Shown here one piece after another: positions 6,513-15,479 of a stretch of 44,940 bases of DNA. The notes below the pieces were generated by a model. The model did no database searches, had not been told where the DNA came from, and was given only the letters and a program-made list of their open reading frames with translations. How positions within the stretch are numbered: the first letter of the stretch is position 1; each line of letters starts with the position of its first letter. Source of the stretch: Bacteroidota bacterium (GTDB lineage Bacteria; Bacteroidota; Bacteroidia; AKYH767-A; OLB10); the NCBI GenBank assembly GCA_024643795.1, contig JAHEMF010000020.1, positions 1-44,940 on the forward strand, read 5' to 3'. Both the position numbers and the translations under genes were made by a program.

Positions 6513-7270
6513 AATTTATACAATGCATTAACTCCAGTTATGTTACCATCATAATATGGAGCTACTGCAAGTTTTCCGGGGTCATTTTTAAAAAATTTTC
6601 CTTTATCCGTTAAGTTCACCAACTGCCACGACAGCAGACCGTATCCGGCACCTGCAAGCACATCGGTAGCCCAGTGTCGATTATTGAGTACTCTCATAGC
6701 TCCAACTGTGGTAGCCATTGCATATCCTGTTATACTGACTAATGGATGATGATGCCCATATTCGGAATGCAGATACGCTGCTGCCAAAAAAGCTTGTGCT
6801 GTATGCCCGGATGGGAATGAATTATTACCACCACTATCGGGTCGACGACTGTGTGTAGCATTTTTGGTCACCGTGACCATACCGACCATTAGAAGTTCAG
6901 CTTTAGTTAATTTCCAGGTTGACCGACCCAAACCATCAGCGGCTTTATAGCCGGCAAAATGGAGAGCCAATCCTTCAGCAATGGGTGCAAACTGAAGAAA
7001 ATTATCTGCCTTAGAATGAAATCCGCTATAATTCTCGCCTGCTTCTTCTTTAACCTCCTGGTTGATCAGAATATCATCTTCTGTTTGAAGATGTATGGCC
7101 AAACCCAAAAAAATGGCAGGAGCGATGAGACCAGAATATCCGGATCCGAAAGATGTATTGTGTGCTTGAGGAATGGCTGATAATATACTCAGGCTATCCT
7201 GAGAGAATGCCATGCTGTTAAGCAATATAATAGCCATTGAACTGATGGCTGCTGCTTTAATAATTTGCAA
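6509..7270 (-). CDS. PAP2-family phosphatase, exported
   Basis: Membrane-associated or periplasmic acid phosphatase of the PAP2 superfamily (lipid phosphates or undecaprenyl diphosphate are typical substrates). All three phosphatase motifs are present: KNATHSRRP (KX6RP), FPSGHTAQ (PSGH) and RVLNNRHWATD (RX5HX3D). A signal peptide ends near residue 23 (MAFSQ). Length 253. It converges with the gldA-like gene, with 4 bases of overlap. The exact substrate is not readable from the sequence. Confidence 0.85.
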   Translation of the reverse strand: MQIIKAAAISSMAIILLNSMAFSQDSLSILSAIPQAHNTSFGSGYSGLIAPAIFLGLAIHLQTEDDILINQEVKEEAGENYSGFHSKADNFLQFAPIAEGLALHFAGYKAADGLGRSTWKLTKAELLMVGMVTVTKNATHSRRPDSGGNNSFPSGHTAQAFLAAAYLHSEYGHHHPLVSITGYAMATTVGAMRVLNNRHWATDVLAGAGYGLLSWQLVNLTDKGKFFKNDPGKLAVAPYYDGNITGVNALYKF

Positions 7271-7552
7271 CTTTGATGGAGGGATTATTGGTCACTCAAC
7301 GTTAATTATATGTCAAATATTATATTGAACTGATGAATATCAGATGATTTTTCAGCTGCCTCATCCTTCATGTAATTAACCGATCTTCAATCCTGCAGGA
7401 ACAGGAATGCCGGAATCGGTGGTTGTTCAAAGAATAATTGGTAATTGGGCATATAATACCTGTCAAAATTCCTATTTTCGCACCGCTCTGCCGTATTTGG
7501 GCATTGCCTTAACAAAGCTTCATTTTTACGAACCCAAAATATCTAACCAAGT
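7271..7552. other. Intergenic leader region before metK and the PAP2 gene
   Basis: No gene is supported here. The stretch holds a possible stem ACCGAT/ATCGGT (7379-7384, 7415-7420) enclosing the palindrome TCCTGCAGGA. A weak -7-like TATTTTCG (7473-7480) is the best promoter candidate for metK. No known SAM riboswitch consensus was recognised. Confidence 0.4.
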
Positions 7553-8839
7553 ATGTCATATTTATTTACTTCAGAGTCGGTTTCTGAAGGTCATCCGGAC
7601 AAAGTAGCCGATCAGATCTCAGATGCCTTGATCGACAATTTCCTGGCTTTTGACCCATCCAGCAAGGTAGCATGTGAAACATTAGTAACCACAGGGCAGG
7701 TTGTTCTGGCCGGCGAGGTTAAATCGCAGGCATACCTTGATGTGCAGGACATAGCACGCGCAGTTATCCGACAGATCGGATATACCAAAAGCGAATACAT
7801 GTTTGAAGCAGACTCGTGTGGGGTTTTATCGGCCATTCATGAACAGTCGACTGACATAAACCAGGGTGTAGAAAGAAAAGACCCCAAAATGCAAGGTGCA
7901 GGTGATCAAGGGATGATGTTTGGTTATGCAAGTCGTGAAACTGATAACTATATGCCACTTCCTCTGGAGTTGGCTCATCTGCTATTGCTTGAATTGGCGG
8001 CCATCAGAAAAGAAGGTAAGCAGATGAAATACCTTCGTCCCGATTCAAAGAGTCAGGTGACCATTGAATATTCTGATGACCATAAGCCTGTGCGTATAGA
8101 CGCTATCGTTATCTCTACACAACATGATGATTTCGCTGCGGAAAAAGCCATGCAACAACAGATAACGAAAGATGTGAAGAACATTTTGATACCACGTATA
8201 CTGAAAAAACTTCCTAAGAGAGTTCAGGATCTTTTCAATGATAAAGTTAAATACCACATTAATCCTACCGGTAAATTTGTAATTGGTGGTCCACATGGTG
8301 ATACCGGACTAACGGGTAGAAAGATCATAGTTGACACATACGGAGGAAAAGGTGCTCATGGTGGTGGAGCTTTTTCAGGTAAAGATCCATCAAAAGTAGA
8401 CCGTTCTGCTGCCTACGCAACACGCCACATAGCCAAGCATATGGTAGCTGCCGGAGTTTGTGATGAGGTACTTGTTCAGGTTGCCTATGCAATTGGTGTA
8501 GCAGAACCTGTTGGTTTGTATGTAAACACTTTTGGTACTTCCAAGGTGAACATGACTGATGGTGCAATTGCAAGCCGCATCAGAAAAATGCCAGAGTTTG
8601 ATATGCGACCTTATTTCATTGAAAAGAGGTTTAAGTTACGCACTCCTATTTATCAGGAAACTGCAGCATATGGTCACATGGGTAGAAAGTCTCAAGTAGT
8701 TGAGAAGAGTTTTAAAAGCGGTAACAAGATCAAGAAAGTGAAAGTGAAATTATTCCCTTGGGAAGATCTTGAAAGTGTAGGTGCTATGAAGAAAGCGTTT
8801 AGCATAACCTCCGAAAAAGCTACCAGCAAGAAAAAGTAA
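7553..8839 (+). CDS. metK: S-adenosylmethionine synthetase
   Basis: Makes S-adenosylmethionine from methionine and ATP. N-terminal [19 protein letters not shown] carries the ATP-binding histidine. [12 protein letters not shown] is the adenine-loop signature, and [19 protein letters not shown] is the P-loop-like phosphate motif. At 428 residues it is slightly longer than E. coli MetK (384), with a lysine-rich C-terminus as often seen in Bacteroidota. SAM also feeds the radical SAM enzyme encoded about 11 kb away; this is a metabolic link, not an operon link. A hairpin terminator follows. Confidence 0.97.
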   Translation: MSYLFTSESVSEGHPDKVADQISDALIDNFLAFDPSSKVACETLVTTGQVVLAGEVKSQAYLDVQDIARAVIRQIGYTKSEYMFEADSCGVLSAIHEQSTDINQGVERKDPKMQGAGDQGMMFGYASRETDNYMPLPLELAHLLLLELAAIRKEGKQMKYLRPDSKSQVTIEYSDDHKPVRIDAIVISTQHDDFAAEKAMQQQITKDVKNILIPRILKKLPKRVQDLFNDKVKYHINPTGKFVIGGPHGDTGLTGRKIIVDTYGGKGAHGGGAFSGKDPSKVDRSAAYATRHIAKHMVAAGVCDEVLVQVAYAIGVAEPVGLYVNTFGTSKVNMTDGAIASRIRKMPEFDMRPYFIEKRFKLRTPIYQETAAYGHMGRKSQVVEKSFKSGNKIKKVKVKLFPWEDLESVGAMKKAFSITSEKATSKKK

Positions 8840-8847
8840 CAATGTTT

Positions 8848-8870
8848 AAAGGCCGGTAATTCCGGCCTTT
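8848..8870 (+). terminator. Probable terminator after metK
   Basis: Nine-base arms AAAGGCCGG/CCGGCCTTT with a five-base loop TAATT. The arm ends in three T residues followed by ATTAATATTAT, so the T-run is weak. It ends 14 bases before the next start codon. Confidence 0.7.
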
Positions 8871-8884
8871 ATTAATATTATAAG

Positions 8885-9784
8885 ATGAAGAATTCCCCCG
8901 ATCTGATAAAGTGGGTGCTCATGATAATTCTGGCGCTCATCTGGGGTAGTTCATTTATTTTGATGAAGAAAGGGCTGGTTGTTTTTGATCCCGACCAGGT
9001 GGCATCTATCAGAATGCTTGCTTCTTTTATTTTTCTCTTGCCATTCATTGCAACACACGTAAAAGATATACCAGCTGACAAATGGAAATGGATATTTGCA
9101 ACCGGATTATTTGGTAATGGTATCCCAGCATTTTTATTTGCTACGGCACAAACCGTGATCCCGAGTGCCACTGCAGGTATTTTAAATTCACTCACTCCAG
9201 TATTTACCCTGATCATAGGGTATTTCATATTCAAATCTGATATTAGCTGGATGAAGATCCTGGGAGTTCTGTTAGGGTTTGCCGGAGCTGCAGCGCTGAT
9301 CTTTGCTTCTTACAACGGATCCATATTATCCATTTCATGGTTTTCTTTACTTATTGTGGCTGCGACCCTTTGTTATGCCACCAGCGTTAACATCATGAGG
9401 CATAAGCTAAAAGAGGTCAGATCATTGCTAATCTCTGGTTTTGCGCTATGTTTGGTAGGGCCACCAACAGGATTATACCTGTTCACAACTGATTTTACAG
9501 AGCGAATGAGCTCTAACCCAGGTGCGGGTATGGCACTGGTTTATGTGTTATTATTGGCATTGTTTGGCACTGCAATCTCAATTGTGATGTTCAACTATCT
9601 GGTTAAGATATCAGGTGCTATTTTTGCTTCATCGGTAACATACCTGATCCCTATAGTGGCATTAGGATGGGGTTTTGCCGATGGTGAGAGACTAAGTCTC
9701 ATTCATATGATAGCCATGGGAGGAATTTTGGCAGGAGTTTACCTTATTAACCTGAAAAAGAAAGAGTTACGCGGTAAAACCTAA
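8885..9784 (+). CDS. EamA/DMT-family permease
   Basis: Inner-membrane transporter of the drug/metabolite superfamily; the substrate is unknown. About ten membrane helices are arranged as two EamA repeats: the first starts at ALIWGSSFILMKKG and includes AGILNSLTPVFT, the second ends with SSVTYLIPIVALGWGFADGE. Length 299 is standard. It follows the metK terminator closely and ends 76 bases before rplU, which has its own promoter. Confidence 0.85.
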   Translation: MKNSPDLIKWVLMIILALIWGSSFILMKKGLVVFDPDQVASIRMLASFIFLLPFIATHVKDIPADKWKWIFATGLFGNGIPAFLFATAQTVIPSATAGILNSLTPVFTLIIGYFIFKSDISWMKILGVLLGFAGAAALIFASYNGSILSISWFSLLIVAATLCYATSVNIMRHKLKEVRSLLISGFALCLVGPPTGLYLFTTDFTERMSSNPGAGMALVYVLLLALFGTAISIVMFNYLVKISGAIFASSVTYLIPIVALGWGFADGERLSLIHMIAMGGILAGVYLINLKKKELRGKT

Positions 9785-9797
9785 TTTATCCAGCCTC

Positions 9798-9828
9798 TTG
9801 GGTATTACAATTTCCTTTTTTATCTTTG
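9798..9828 (+). promoter_or_regulatory. Promoter of rplU-rpmA
   Basis: A -33 TTG (9798-9800) and exact -7 TATCTTTG (9821-9828) are 20 bases apart. Transcription would start near 9834, about 28 bases before rplU. Confidence 0.7.
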
Positions 9829-9861
9829 CATCCCCTAATAAAAGGGTAATTCAGAATCATA

Positions 9862-10173
9862 ATGTACGCAATTGTAAACATCAACGGTCAACAGTTTAAA
9901 GTAACTGAAAAACAGTCGCTTTATGTACACCGACTTGAGGCAGGTGAAGGAGATAAAGTAGAGTTTGATCAGGTAATGCTGGTAGACAACAATGGAACCT
10001 GTAAAGTTGGTACTCCAGTTTTAGATGGAGCCAAAGTAACCGCAACTGTTAAGTCCCATCTTAAAGACGATAAGGTTATCGTTTTCAAGAAAAAGAGAAG
10101 AAAAGGATATCAAAAATCTAACGGACATCGTCAGGCTCTTACCCAAATCACAATTGACGGGATAAAAGGCTGA
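9862..10173 (+). CDS. rplU: 50S ribosomal protein L21
   Basis: Structural protein of the large ribosomal subunit that binds 23S rRNA. MYAIVNINGQQFKV at the N-terminus and the basic segment VIVFKKKRRKGYQKSNGHRQ are the family signatures. The 103-residue length is standard. It is followed after 22 bases by rpmA in the usual bacterial order. Confidence 0.98.
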   Translation: MYAIVNINGQQFKVTEKQSLYVHRLEAGEGDKVEFDQVMLVDNNGTCKVGTPVLDGAKVTATVKSHLKDDKVIVFKKKRRKGYQKSNGHRQALTQITIDGIKG

Positions 10174-10195
10174 TCACCCCTAAAAAAATCACAAC

Positions 10196-10462
10196 ATGGC
10201 ACATAAGAAAGGTGTTGGTAGTTCCAAGAACGGAAGAGAATCACACAGTAAAAGACTAGGAGTAAAGATATTTGGCGGGCAACATGCTGTTGCCGGTAAC
10301 ATTATTGTTCGCCAGAGAGGCACAAAGCATTTTCCATCCGACGGTGTTGGAATAGGTAAAGACCACACACTTTTTGCTTTACGTGATGGTGTTGTTGAAT
10401 TCCGCAAGCGTGCCAATGATAAATCATATGTATCTATTGTAGATGCACAGGATAAAAACTAA
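10196..10462 (+). CDS. rpmA: 50S ribosomal protein L27
   Basis: Large-subunit protein whose N-terminal arm reaches towards the peptidyl transferase centre. [20 protein letters not shown] and [22 protein letters not shown] are diagnostic. Length 88. There is no Firmicutes-type N-terminal cleavage extension. A perfect hairpin terminator closes the two-gene operon. Confidence 0.98.
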   Translation: MAHKKGVGSSKNGRESHSKRLGVKIFGGQHAVAGNIIVRQRGTKHFPSDGVGIGKDHTLFALRDGVVEFRKRANDKSYVSIVDAQDKN

Positions 10463-10478
10463 TTCACAGTTCATTTAT

Positions 10479-10509
10479 AAAAAAGTCCCGGTTACACCGG
10501 GACTTTTTT
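10479..10509. terminator. Bidirectional terminator between rpmA and the DUF547 gene
   Basis: Perfect 14-base arms AAAAAAGTCCCGGT/ACCGGGACTTTTTT around a TAC loop. A-run on one side and T-run on the other let it work for both converging genes; it overlaps the last two bases of the DUF547 gene. Confidence 0.92.
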
Positions 10510-11278
10510 ATTTCCTGTCATTGAGCTTCCAATCGTAAGTGTAATAGCCAACCTGAAAGCTTTTGGGAAGAACGTGTTCCCGGTATTTGTTGATATAACT
10601 GACAGCTGTTTGTTCTGATCCACCAAAGTCATTCTGGTACCACTTAAATATTTCTGACAGCCCAATCTTTTTATCTGTCTGATACACTCTGATGAATTTG
10701 TCATCATTCAGAACAAGTGAGGTTTGTGCTTCAATTTGAGTTTGCAGAGATTCCGGCACATATGCCCGAGAACTCAAAGGAGGACACCCCATGGCAGCGC
10801 AAACAAGTACAAAGTGAATTCGCTGATCTTTGTATACACTCAAAAGCTTAACCTTTTCTATATCATCCAGAGACAGCTTCTCCCCTCTCACAACAAAATG
10901 TTTATTACTGAAAAAGCCTTCCACTTTTAATGGAGATGAAACTGCCGGATAGTTGTCGATCACAGACTTGATGACCAATATATTATATGTATTGATCAAA
11001 AAAGCCATCTCAGATTGCTTGTCAACAGTCGCAGTCAAATTAGCAATCATACTTACCAACCTATCAAGGCTTGCCTGGTCTTTTTTAACAGCTGTGTACT
11101 CAACCAATCCTGAACTCACATACTTGTTCAGAAATTTATCTGCATCAGTAAAAAATTCATCATATGAATTTTGAGGGTAAATTGCCCCATGCTCATCTGA
11201 ACCGGCTATACAGATTGAATTTGTAGCAGGTAATGATAATCCAACGGTAATTATCACTAGAAGGAATTTGATTTTCAT
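10508..11278 (-). CDS. DUF547-family exported protein
   Basis: Function unknown. A signal peptide covers roughly residues 1-25 (hydrophobic IKFLLVIITVGLSLPA). The DUF547 core is seen in MAFLINTYNILVIKSVID, FVLVCAAMGCPPLSSRAY with its conserved cysteines, and LSEIFKWYQNDF. Length 256. It is divergent from the FAD oxidoreductase with only 61 bases between the starts, which hold an inverted repeat. From memory, DUF547 genes are often found near ArsS-type genes; that association is recalled, not shown here. Confidence 0.82.
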   Translation of the reverse strand: MKIKFLLVIITVGLSLPATNSICIAGSDEHGAIYPQNSYDEFFTDADKFLNKYVSSGLVEYTAVKKDQASLDRLVSMIANLTATVDKQSEMAFLINTYNILVIKSVIDNYPAVSSPLKVEGFFSNKHFVVRGEKLSLDDIEKVKLLSVYKDQRIHFVLVCAAMGCPPLSSRAYVPESLQTQIEAQTSLVLNDDKFIRVYQTDKKIGLSEIFKWYQNDFGGSEQTAVSYINKYREHVLPKSFQVGYYTYDWKLNDRK

Positions 11279-11295
11279 AAATTTACCTTTTTATC

Positions 11296-11313
11296 AACTT
11301 GTAAAACCAAGTT
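11296..11313. promoter_or_regulatory. Inverted repeat AACTTG-N6-CAAGTT in a divergent promoter region
   Basis: Perfect six-base arms separated by TAAAAC lie between the divergent starts of the DUF547 gene and the six-gene operon. The position suits an operator shared by both transcripts. No adjacent regulator gene is present. Confidence 0.4.
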
Positions 11314-11339
11314 ATTAAATTATGGTTTAATATTACTGT

Positions 11340-12629
11340 ATGTCAGGAATTGTGATCATAGGTAACGGAATATCAGGAATTTCAGCTGCAATAAAGAGCA
11401 GGGAGCTCACTGACCAACAGATAACTGTAATATCTTCTGAAAGTAAATATTTCTTTTCAAGAACTGCTCTCATGTATGTTTTTATGGGCCAAATGAAATT
11501 TGAACACATAAAACCATATGAAGATTCATTCTGGAAACAACAAAATATTGATTTGGTTTTTGACAAAGTAAATAAAATTGATCCTGAACACAGTACAATT
11601 TTAACCGATAGAGGAGAAAAGATCACATATGATCAGCTTGTGATAGCCACAGGTTCATCTCCCCGCAAGGGTAAATGGAAAGGAGAGACACTGAAAGGCA
11701 TATTCAACCTATATACCATGAGTGATGTAAATAAGCTGCATGAAGCTTCGCATTCGTGTGATAAAATGGTTGTTGTAGGTGGAGGTTTAATAGGGATTGA
11801 AGTATGTGAAATGTTTGCCTCTCGTGGTATTGAAGTACATTTCCTGGTCAGGGAACCATTTTTCATGTCCGGCACACTTACAACTCCGGAATGCGAGGTG
11901 CTTGAAAGGCATATCAGGAATAAAGGAATATCAATTCATAAAAATGAAACTGTAATATCCTTTCAGGGTGATCAAAAAGGAAATCTGAAATCATTACAAA
12001 CAGAATCAGGAAATTCATTTGAAACCAGCTTGGCAGTGGTGTCAATAGGTGTAAATCCAAATATTAGTTTCCTTGATGGGTCAGGAATTGATATGAATCA
12101 TGGGATCCTGGTCAATGAATATCTCGAAACCAATATAAGAGGTATATATAGCGCCGGTGATTGTACTGAGTTAAGATCTCCAGTAAATGGCCGTCGCGCC
12201 ATTGAACCTGTGTGGTATACTGGTAAACTCATGGGTAACATTGTAGCATTGAACATAGCAGGCACTCCAACCATATACAACCCCGGAGTATGGTACAATT
12301 CTGCAAAATTCTTTGACGTGGAATATCAGACCTATGGATTTGTACCTCCGATCAACGATATTAACCATGATTATTTTTATTGGGAAGATCCCCAAAGGCC
12401 CAGATCATTCAATGTTTATTATGATAATTCCAGCGAAGTAGTTAAAGGATTTAACTTTCTAGGCATCAGAGGAGATCACAAAAAATGTGAAATTGCAATA
12501 CGAGAAAAATACACACTGAGTGAGGTGATGGAATCATTGGATTCATTTCTTTTTGATCCGGAGTTTTCAAAAAGCATACCTGAAAAGATCTTAAAGTTTT
12601 ATAATAACCTTAAACTTATAAATAGCTAA
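11340..12629 (+). CDS. FAD/NAD(P)-dependent oxidoreductase
   Basis: Flavoprotein of the two-dinucleotide-fold group (ferredoxin/rubredoxin reductase, NADH oxidase, NirB N-terminal like). The FAD fold starts at residue 2 (IVIIGNGISGISAA). YDQLVIATGS is the second FAD contact. KMVVVGGGLIGIEVCE is the NAD(P)-binding fold. IYSAGDCTEL is the C-terminal FAD motif. There is no CxxC redox disulfide near the flavin and no fused ferredoxin. Length 429. It heads a six-gene operon with the next gene 2 bases downstream. A likely role is to pass electrons from NAD(P)H to the membrane polyferredoxin encoded two genes later. Confidence 0.85.
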   Translation: MSGIVIIGNGISGISAAIKSRELTDQQITVISSESKYFFSRTALMYVFMGQMKFEHIKPYEDSFWKQQNIDLVFDKVNKIDPEHSTILTDRGEKITYDQLVIATGSSPRKGKWKGETLKGIFNLYTMSDVNKLHEASHSCDKMVVVGGGLIGIEVCEMFASRGIEVHFLVREPFFMSGTLTTPECEVLERHIRNKGISIHKNETVISFQGDQKGNLKSLQTESGNSFETSLAVVSIGVNPNISFLDGSGIDMNHGILVNEYLETNIRGIYSAGDCTELRSPVNGRRAIEPVWYTGKLMGNIVALNIAGTPTIYNPGVWYNSAKFFDVEYQTYGFVPPINDINHDYFYWEDPQRPRSFNVYYDNSSEVVKGFNFLGIRGDHKKCEIAIREKYTLSEVMESLDSFLFDPEFSKSIPEKILKFYNNLKLINS

Positions 12630-12631
12630 CT

Positions 12632-13477
12632 ATGAATAGAACGAGGATACTGATTAAGCTTACAATTCTACTATTATTTTACAGTTCCACTTCTTTTGGA
12701 GGTGGTTGGACCCGTCCCAAAGGTGGGGTTTTCGCTAAAGTGGATATATATTCCATCTCAGCTAAAAGCTTGTTTGATGATGATGGCAACACCTTTGAAA
12801 TACCAAAATTTGATTTCTTATCGTCGAACTTTTATTGTGAGGTTGGAATAACAGATAGGTTAACAGGTATAGCTTATTTTCCATTTTATGTAAGTTCGAA
12901 ATCAGCTCCATTTACCGGTAATGAAGAACTTAACATCAGCAATACTGGAGACCTGGATATAGGGGCACGATATCAACTTCTGTCAAATAATGGTTTTGTA
13001 TTATCCACATCTCTAACACTTGGCCTACCAACAGGTAGTGCAGATGAAAATGAACTTCTTTGGACCGGTGACGGTGAATTCAATCAGATCATTAAACTTG
13101 AAGCGGGTTTACCCATACCGGGTAATATTTATGCAGCAGGTGGTTTGGGATATAATTTCAGGTCTCAGGGTTTTTCAGACGAGTTTGTTTTTGATATTGA
13201 GATAGGTATCGGTTTTTTTGAAAACCGACTTTTTGCAACCTTAAAATCGAATAGCCGGATTCCGATGGAGAATGGAGATGAAGATGTTACCGGTGGATAT
13301 GGGATGTTTAGTAATAACACCGGGTATATTTCATTTGGGCCGGAAGTATCATACTTCTTTAAGAACGGGCTGGGTATAAGTGCCAATACATTCGGAGCAT
13401 TTTATGGACGTAATTTACTGGCTGCCCCCTCCTATTCTGCCGGAATAGTTTACAGATTTGATCCACCAAAAAATTGA
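12632..13477 (+). CDS. Predicted outer-membrane beta-barrel protein
   Basis: No firm family recognised. A signal peptide (residues 1-22, LTILLLFYSSTSFGG) is followed by alternating amphipathic strands such as DLDIGARYQLLS, FVLSTSLTLGLPTG and GYISFGPEVSYFF, with Gly and aromatic residues as in porin-like or transporter-like barrels. No OmpA or TonB-plug domain is visible. Length 281. Its stop codon overlaps the start of the next gene, so it is translationally coupled. It could export or house the product of the operon. Confidence 0.65.
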   Translation: MNRTRILIKLTILLLFYSSTSFGGGWTRPKGGVFAKVDIYSISAKSLFDDDGNTFEIPKFDFLSSNFYCEVGITDRLTGIAYFPFYVSSKSAPFTGNEELNISNTGDLDIGARYQLLSNNGFVLSTSLTLGLPTGSADENELLWTGDGEFNQIIKLEAGLPIPGNIYAAGGLGYNFRSQGFSDEFVFDIEIGIGFFENRLFATLKSNSRIPMENGDEDVTGGYGMFSNNTGYISFGPEVSYFFKNGLGISANTFGAFYGRNLLAAPSYSAGIVYRFDPPKN

Positions 13478-14781
13478 GTGTCAATTCCAATATAAAGCAG
13501 CTATACAATTATGTATCTCTCATAGGGATACTGGTTGTGTTGTGTCCATTATTCATTTCTATAGCTATATCAACTCAATTATTAGTTTTCGGAATTGGTA
13601 TAATCTTTCTCAGTGTTGTTCTTCAAAGCCTGGATGATTTCAAAACCAGTGCCACGGGAGTTCATTATGAAAATACATTCTTTAAAGGCATAACAAACCG
13701 AAAATTAAGCGCCTGGTTACTTGGAATTTCACTGACCACTTTCTACATATTTGTTTATTGGTTCCCCGATCTTCTTGAACCACTCGTCAAAGCTGTAGAT
13801 CCTTTCAGTTATTACCTGAGAGGTATACCTGCAGATCAATGGTTCCTTTATGGAACATTTTATACATCAGCGGTTTTGATAATGGGCACAAAAGCATTGA
13901 TCAAATACAGGTCAGTTGCTTATCATGTTCGGAGAACCTTATCCGTAATGTTTTTTCAATTTATATTGGCATGGCTTATCCCGGCATTCCTGATCAAACT
14001 TAACCAGCCTGAATTTTATTTTAGTTATTTCTGGCCGTTGAAATATGATTATCTGTTTCCCGGAACAATCAACTACCTCACAAGTCAACCTGGTGCTCTT
14101 GGAACATTCATGATCTTTTGGGGAGCCTCCCTTACTTTCGTTGGTACTCCTGTACTTACTTATTTCTTTGGTAAAAGATGGTATTGTTCCTGGGTCTGCG
14201 GCTGTGGAGGACTTGCAGAAACAGCGGGTGATTCGTTTAGGCATCTTTCATCTTCTTCCACTTCAAGTTGGAAATTAGAACGTTTCATTATCTATCCTAC
14301 TTTAGCATTCATAGTTATTGTCACAGCCACTCTCTGGGTCAACTCTATAAGTAACGGCAAAATTCTGGGAGATTTCTCTAATGGCGCAAGCAGTACATAT
14401 GGCTTTTTGATAGGTTCGCTATTTTCAGGAGTTATCGGAGTAGGATTTTATCCACTGCTGGGCACAAGAGTATGGTGCCGCTTTGGTTGTCCTATGGCTG
14501 CAATTTTGGGGATTCAGCAAAAGTATTTCTCCCGCTTCAGGATAACCACTAACGGTTCTCAATGTATCTCCTGTGGAAATTGTACCACCTATTGCGAAAT
14601 GGGAATAGATGTTAAATCATATGCTCAACAAGGACAGAATATTGTTAGAGCATCTTGTGTAGGATGCGGAATATGTGCTACTGTTTGTCCAAGAGGTGTC
14701 CTCAAATTAGAGAACAAATCAGATCATGATCGATTAAACAATCCCTTACAACCTACCTCAGCCGGATGGAAAATGAATTGA
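13474..14781 (+). CDS. NapH/CcoG-like membrane 4Fe-4S ferredoxin
   Basis: Integral membrane iron-sulfur protein expected to move electrons across or along the inner membrane. About six helices span residues 15-325. Two Cys pairs at the membrane face are WYCSWVCGC (C238, C242, C244) and WCRFGCP (C335, C339), as in NapH, NosR and CcoG proteins. Two classical 4Fe-4S motifs follow: C364/C367/C370/C374 and C395/C398/C401/C405. The start is TTG, overlapping the TGA of the upstream gene; no in-frame ATG lies near. No nitrate, nitrous oxide or cytochrome oxidase genes are nearby, so the partner is probably within this operon. Confidence 0.85.
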   Translation: MSVNSNIKQLYNYVSLIGILVVLCPLFISIAISTQLLVFGIGIIFLSVVLQSLDDFKTSATGVHYENTFFKGITNRKLSAWLLGISLTTFYIFVYWFPDLLEPLVKAVDPFSYYLRGIPADQWFLYGTFYTSAVLIMGTKALIKYRSVAYHVRRTLSVMFFQFILAWLIPAFLIKLNQPEFYFSYFWPLKYDYLFPGTINYLTSQPGALGTFMIFWGASLTFVGTPVLTYFFGKRWYCSWVCGCGGLAETAGDSFRHLSSSSTSSWKLERFIIYPTLAFIVIVTATLWVNSISNGKILGDFSNGASSTYGFLIGSLFSGVIGVGFYPLLGTRVWCRFGCPMAAILGIQQKYFSRFRITTNGSQCISCGNCTTYCEMGIDVKSYAQQGQNIVRASCVGCGICATVCPRGVLKLENKSDHDRLNNPLQPTSAGWKMN

Positions 14782-15476
14782 TTGTTCGTGATTGTATTAC
14801 TGACCTGGTCATACCTGCGTTGAATGAAGAAGGTGCAATCGGGAAGGTAGTATTATCTGTACCCAAGGCACTGGTGAGGAATATAATAGTAGTTGATAAT
14901 GGTTCAACAGATGATACAGTTTCCGTTGCCGGCAAACAGGGTGCTATTGTGCTTTCAGAATCTGAACGTGGCTATGGAGCTGCATGTCTTAGAGGCATAG
15001 AGTACTCAATTTCACAACCACAACCTCCGGATGTGATAGCATTCATGGATGGTGATTTTTCAGATCACGCAGAAGAGATCGATACTTTAATAGACCCGAT
15101 AAAGCATAACATTGCAGATCTTGTTTTAGGCTCAAGGGTAATGGGGAAAAGAGAAAAAGGCTCACTTACACCCCAACAGGTTGTTGGTAATAAGATCGCA
15201 ACTTCATTGTTAAAATATTTTTATGATCAGTCGTACACTGACCTGGGACCTTTTAGGGCAATAAGGACCGAATCGCTTCTTCTACTACAAATGAAAGATC
15301 GCAATTACGGATGGACAGTTGAGATGCAGATCAAAGCTGCAAAAAACAAGCTGAGGATTCTTGAAGTTCCTGTAAGTTATAGAAACAGGATAGGTTATTC
15401 GAAGGTATCCGGAACTATCAAAGGCAGTGTGATGGCAGGATATAAAATCATCCATACTCTTTTAAAACATTCCTGA
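14766..15476 (+). CDS. GT2 glycosyltransferase, polyprenyl-phosphate type (DPM1-like)
   Basis: Likely transfers a sugar from a nucleotide donor to polyprenyl phosphate at the cytoplasmic face. The GT-A fold shows VIPALNEEGAIGKVV, VDNGSTDDT and the metal-binding motif FMDGDFSDHAEEI. WTVEMQIKAAK and the Arg-rich VPVSYRNRIGYSKVSGT segment are typical of DPM1-like enzymes. Length 236, without C-terminal membrane helices. It overlaps the preceding gene by 16 bases. The sugar is unknown. It differs from the TIGR04283 type often named beside ArsS. Confidence 0.85.
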   Translation: MENELIVRDCITDLVIPALNEEGAIGKVVLSVPKALVRNIIVVDNGSTDDTVSVAGKQGAIVLSESERGYGAACLRGIEYSISQPQPPDVIAFMDGDFSDHAEEIDTLIDPIKHNIADLVLGSRVMGKREKGSLTPQQVVGNKIATSLLKYFYDQSYTDLGPFRAIRTESLLLLQMKDRNYGWTVEMQIKAAKNKLRILEVPVSYRNRIGYSKVSGTIKGSVMAGYKIIHTLLKHS

Positions 15477-15479
15477 AAT

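Noticed and set aside
7271-7552. SAM riboswitch upstream of metK
   Set aside because: No conserved core of a known SAM riboswitch class was recognised; the stems seen are too weak to claim one.
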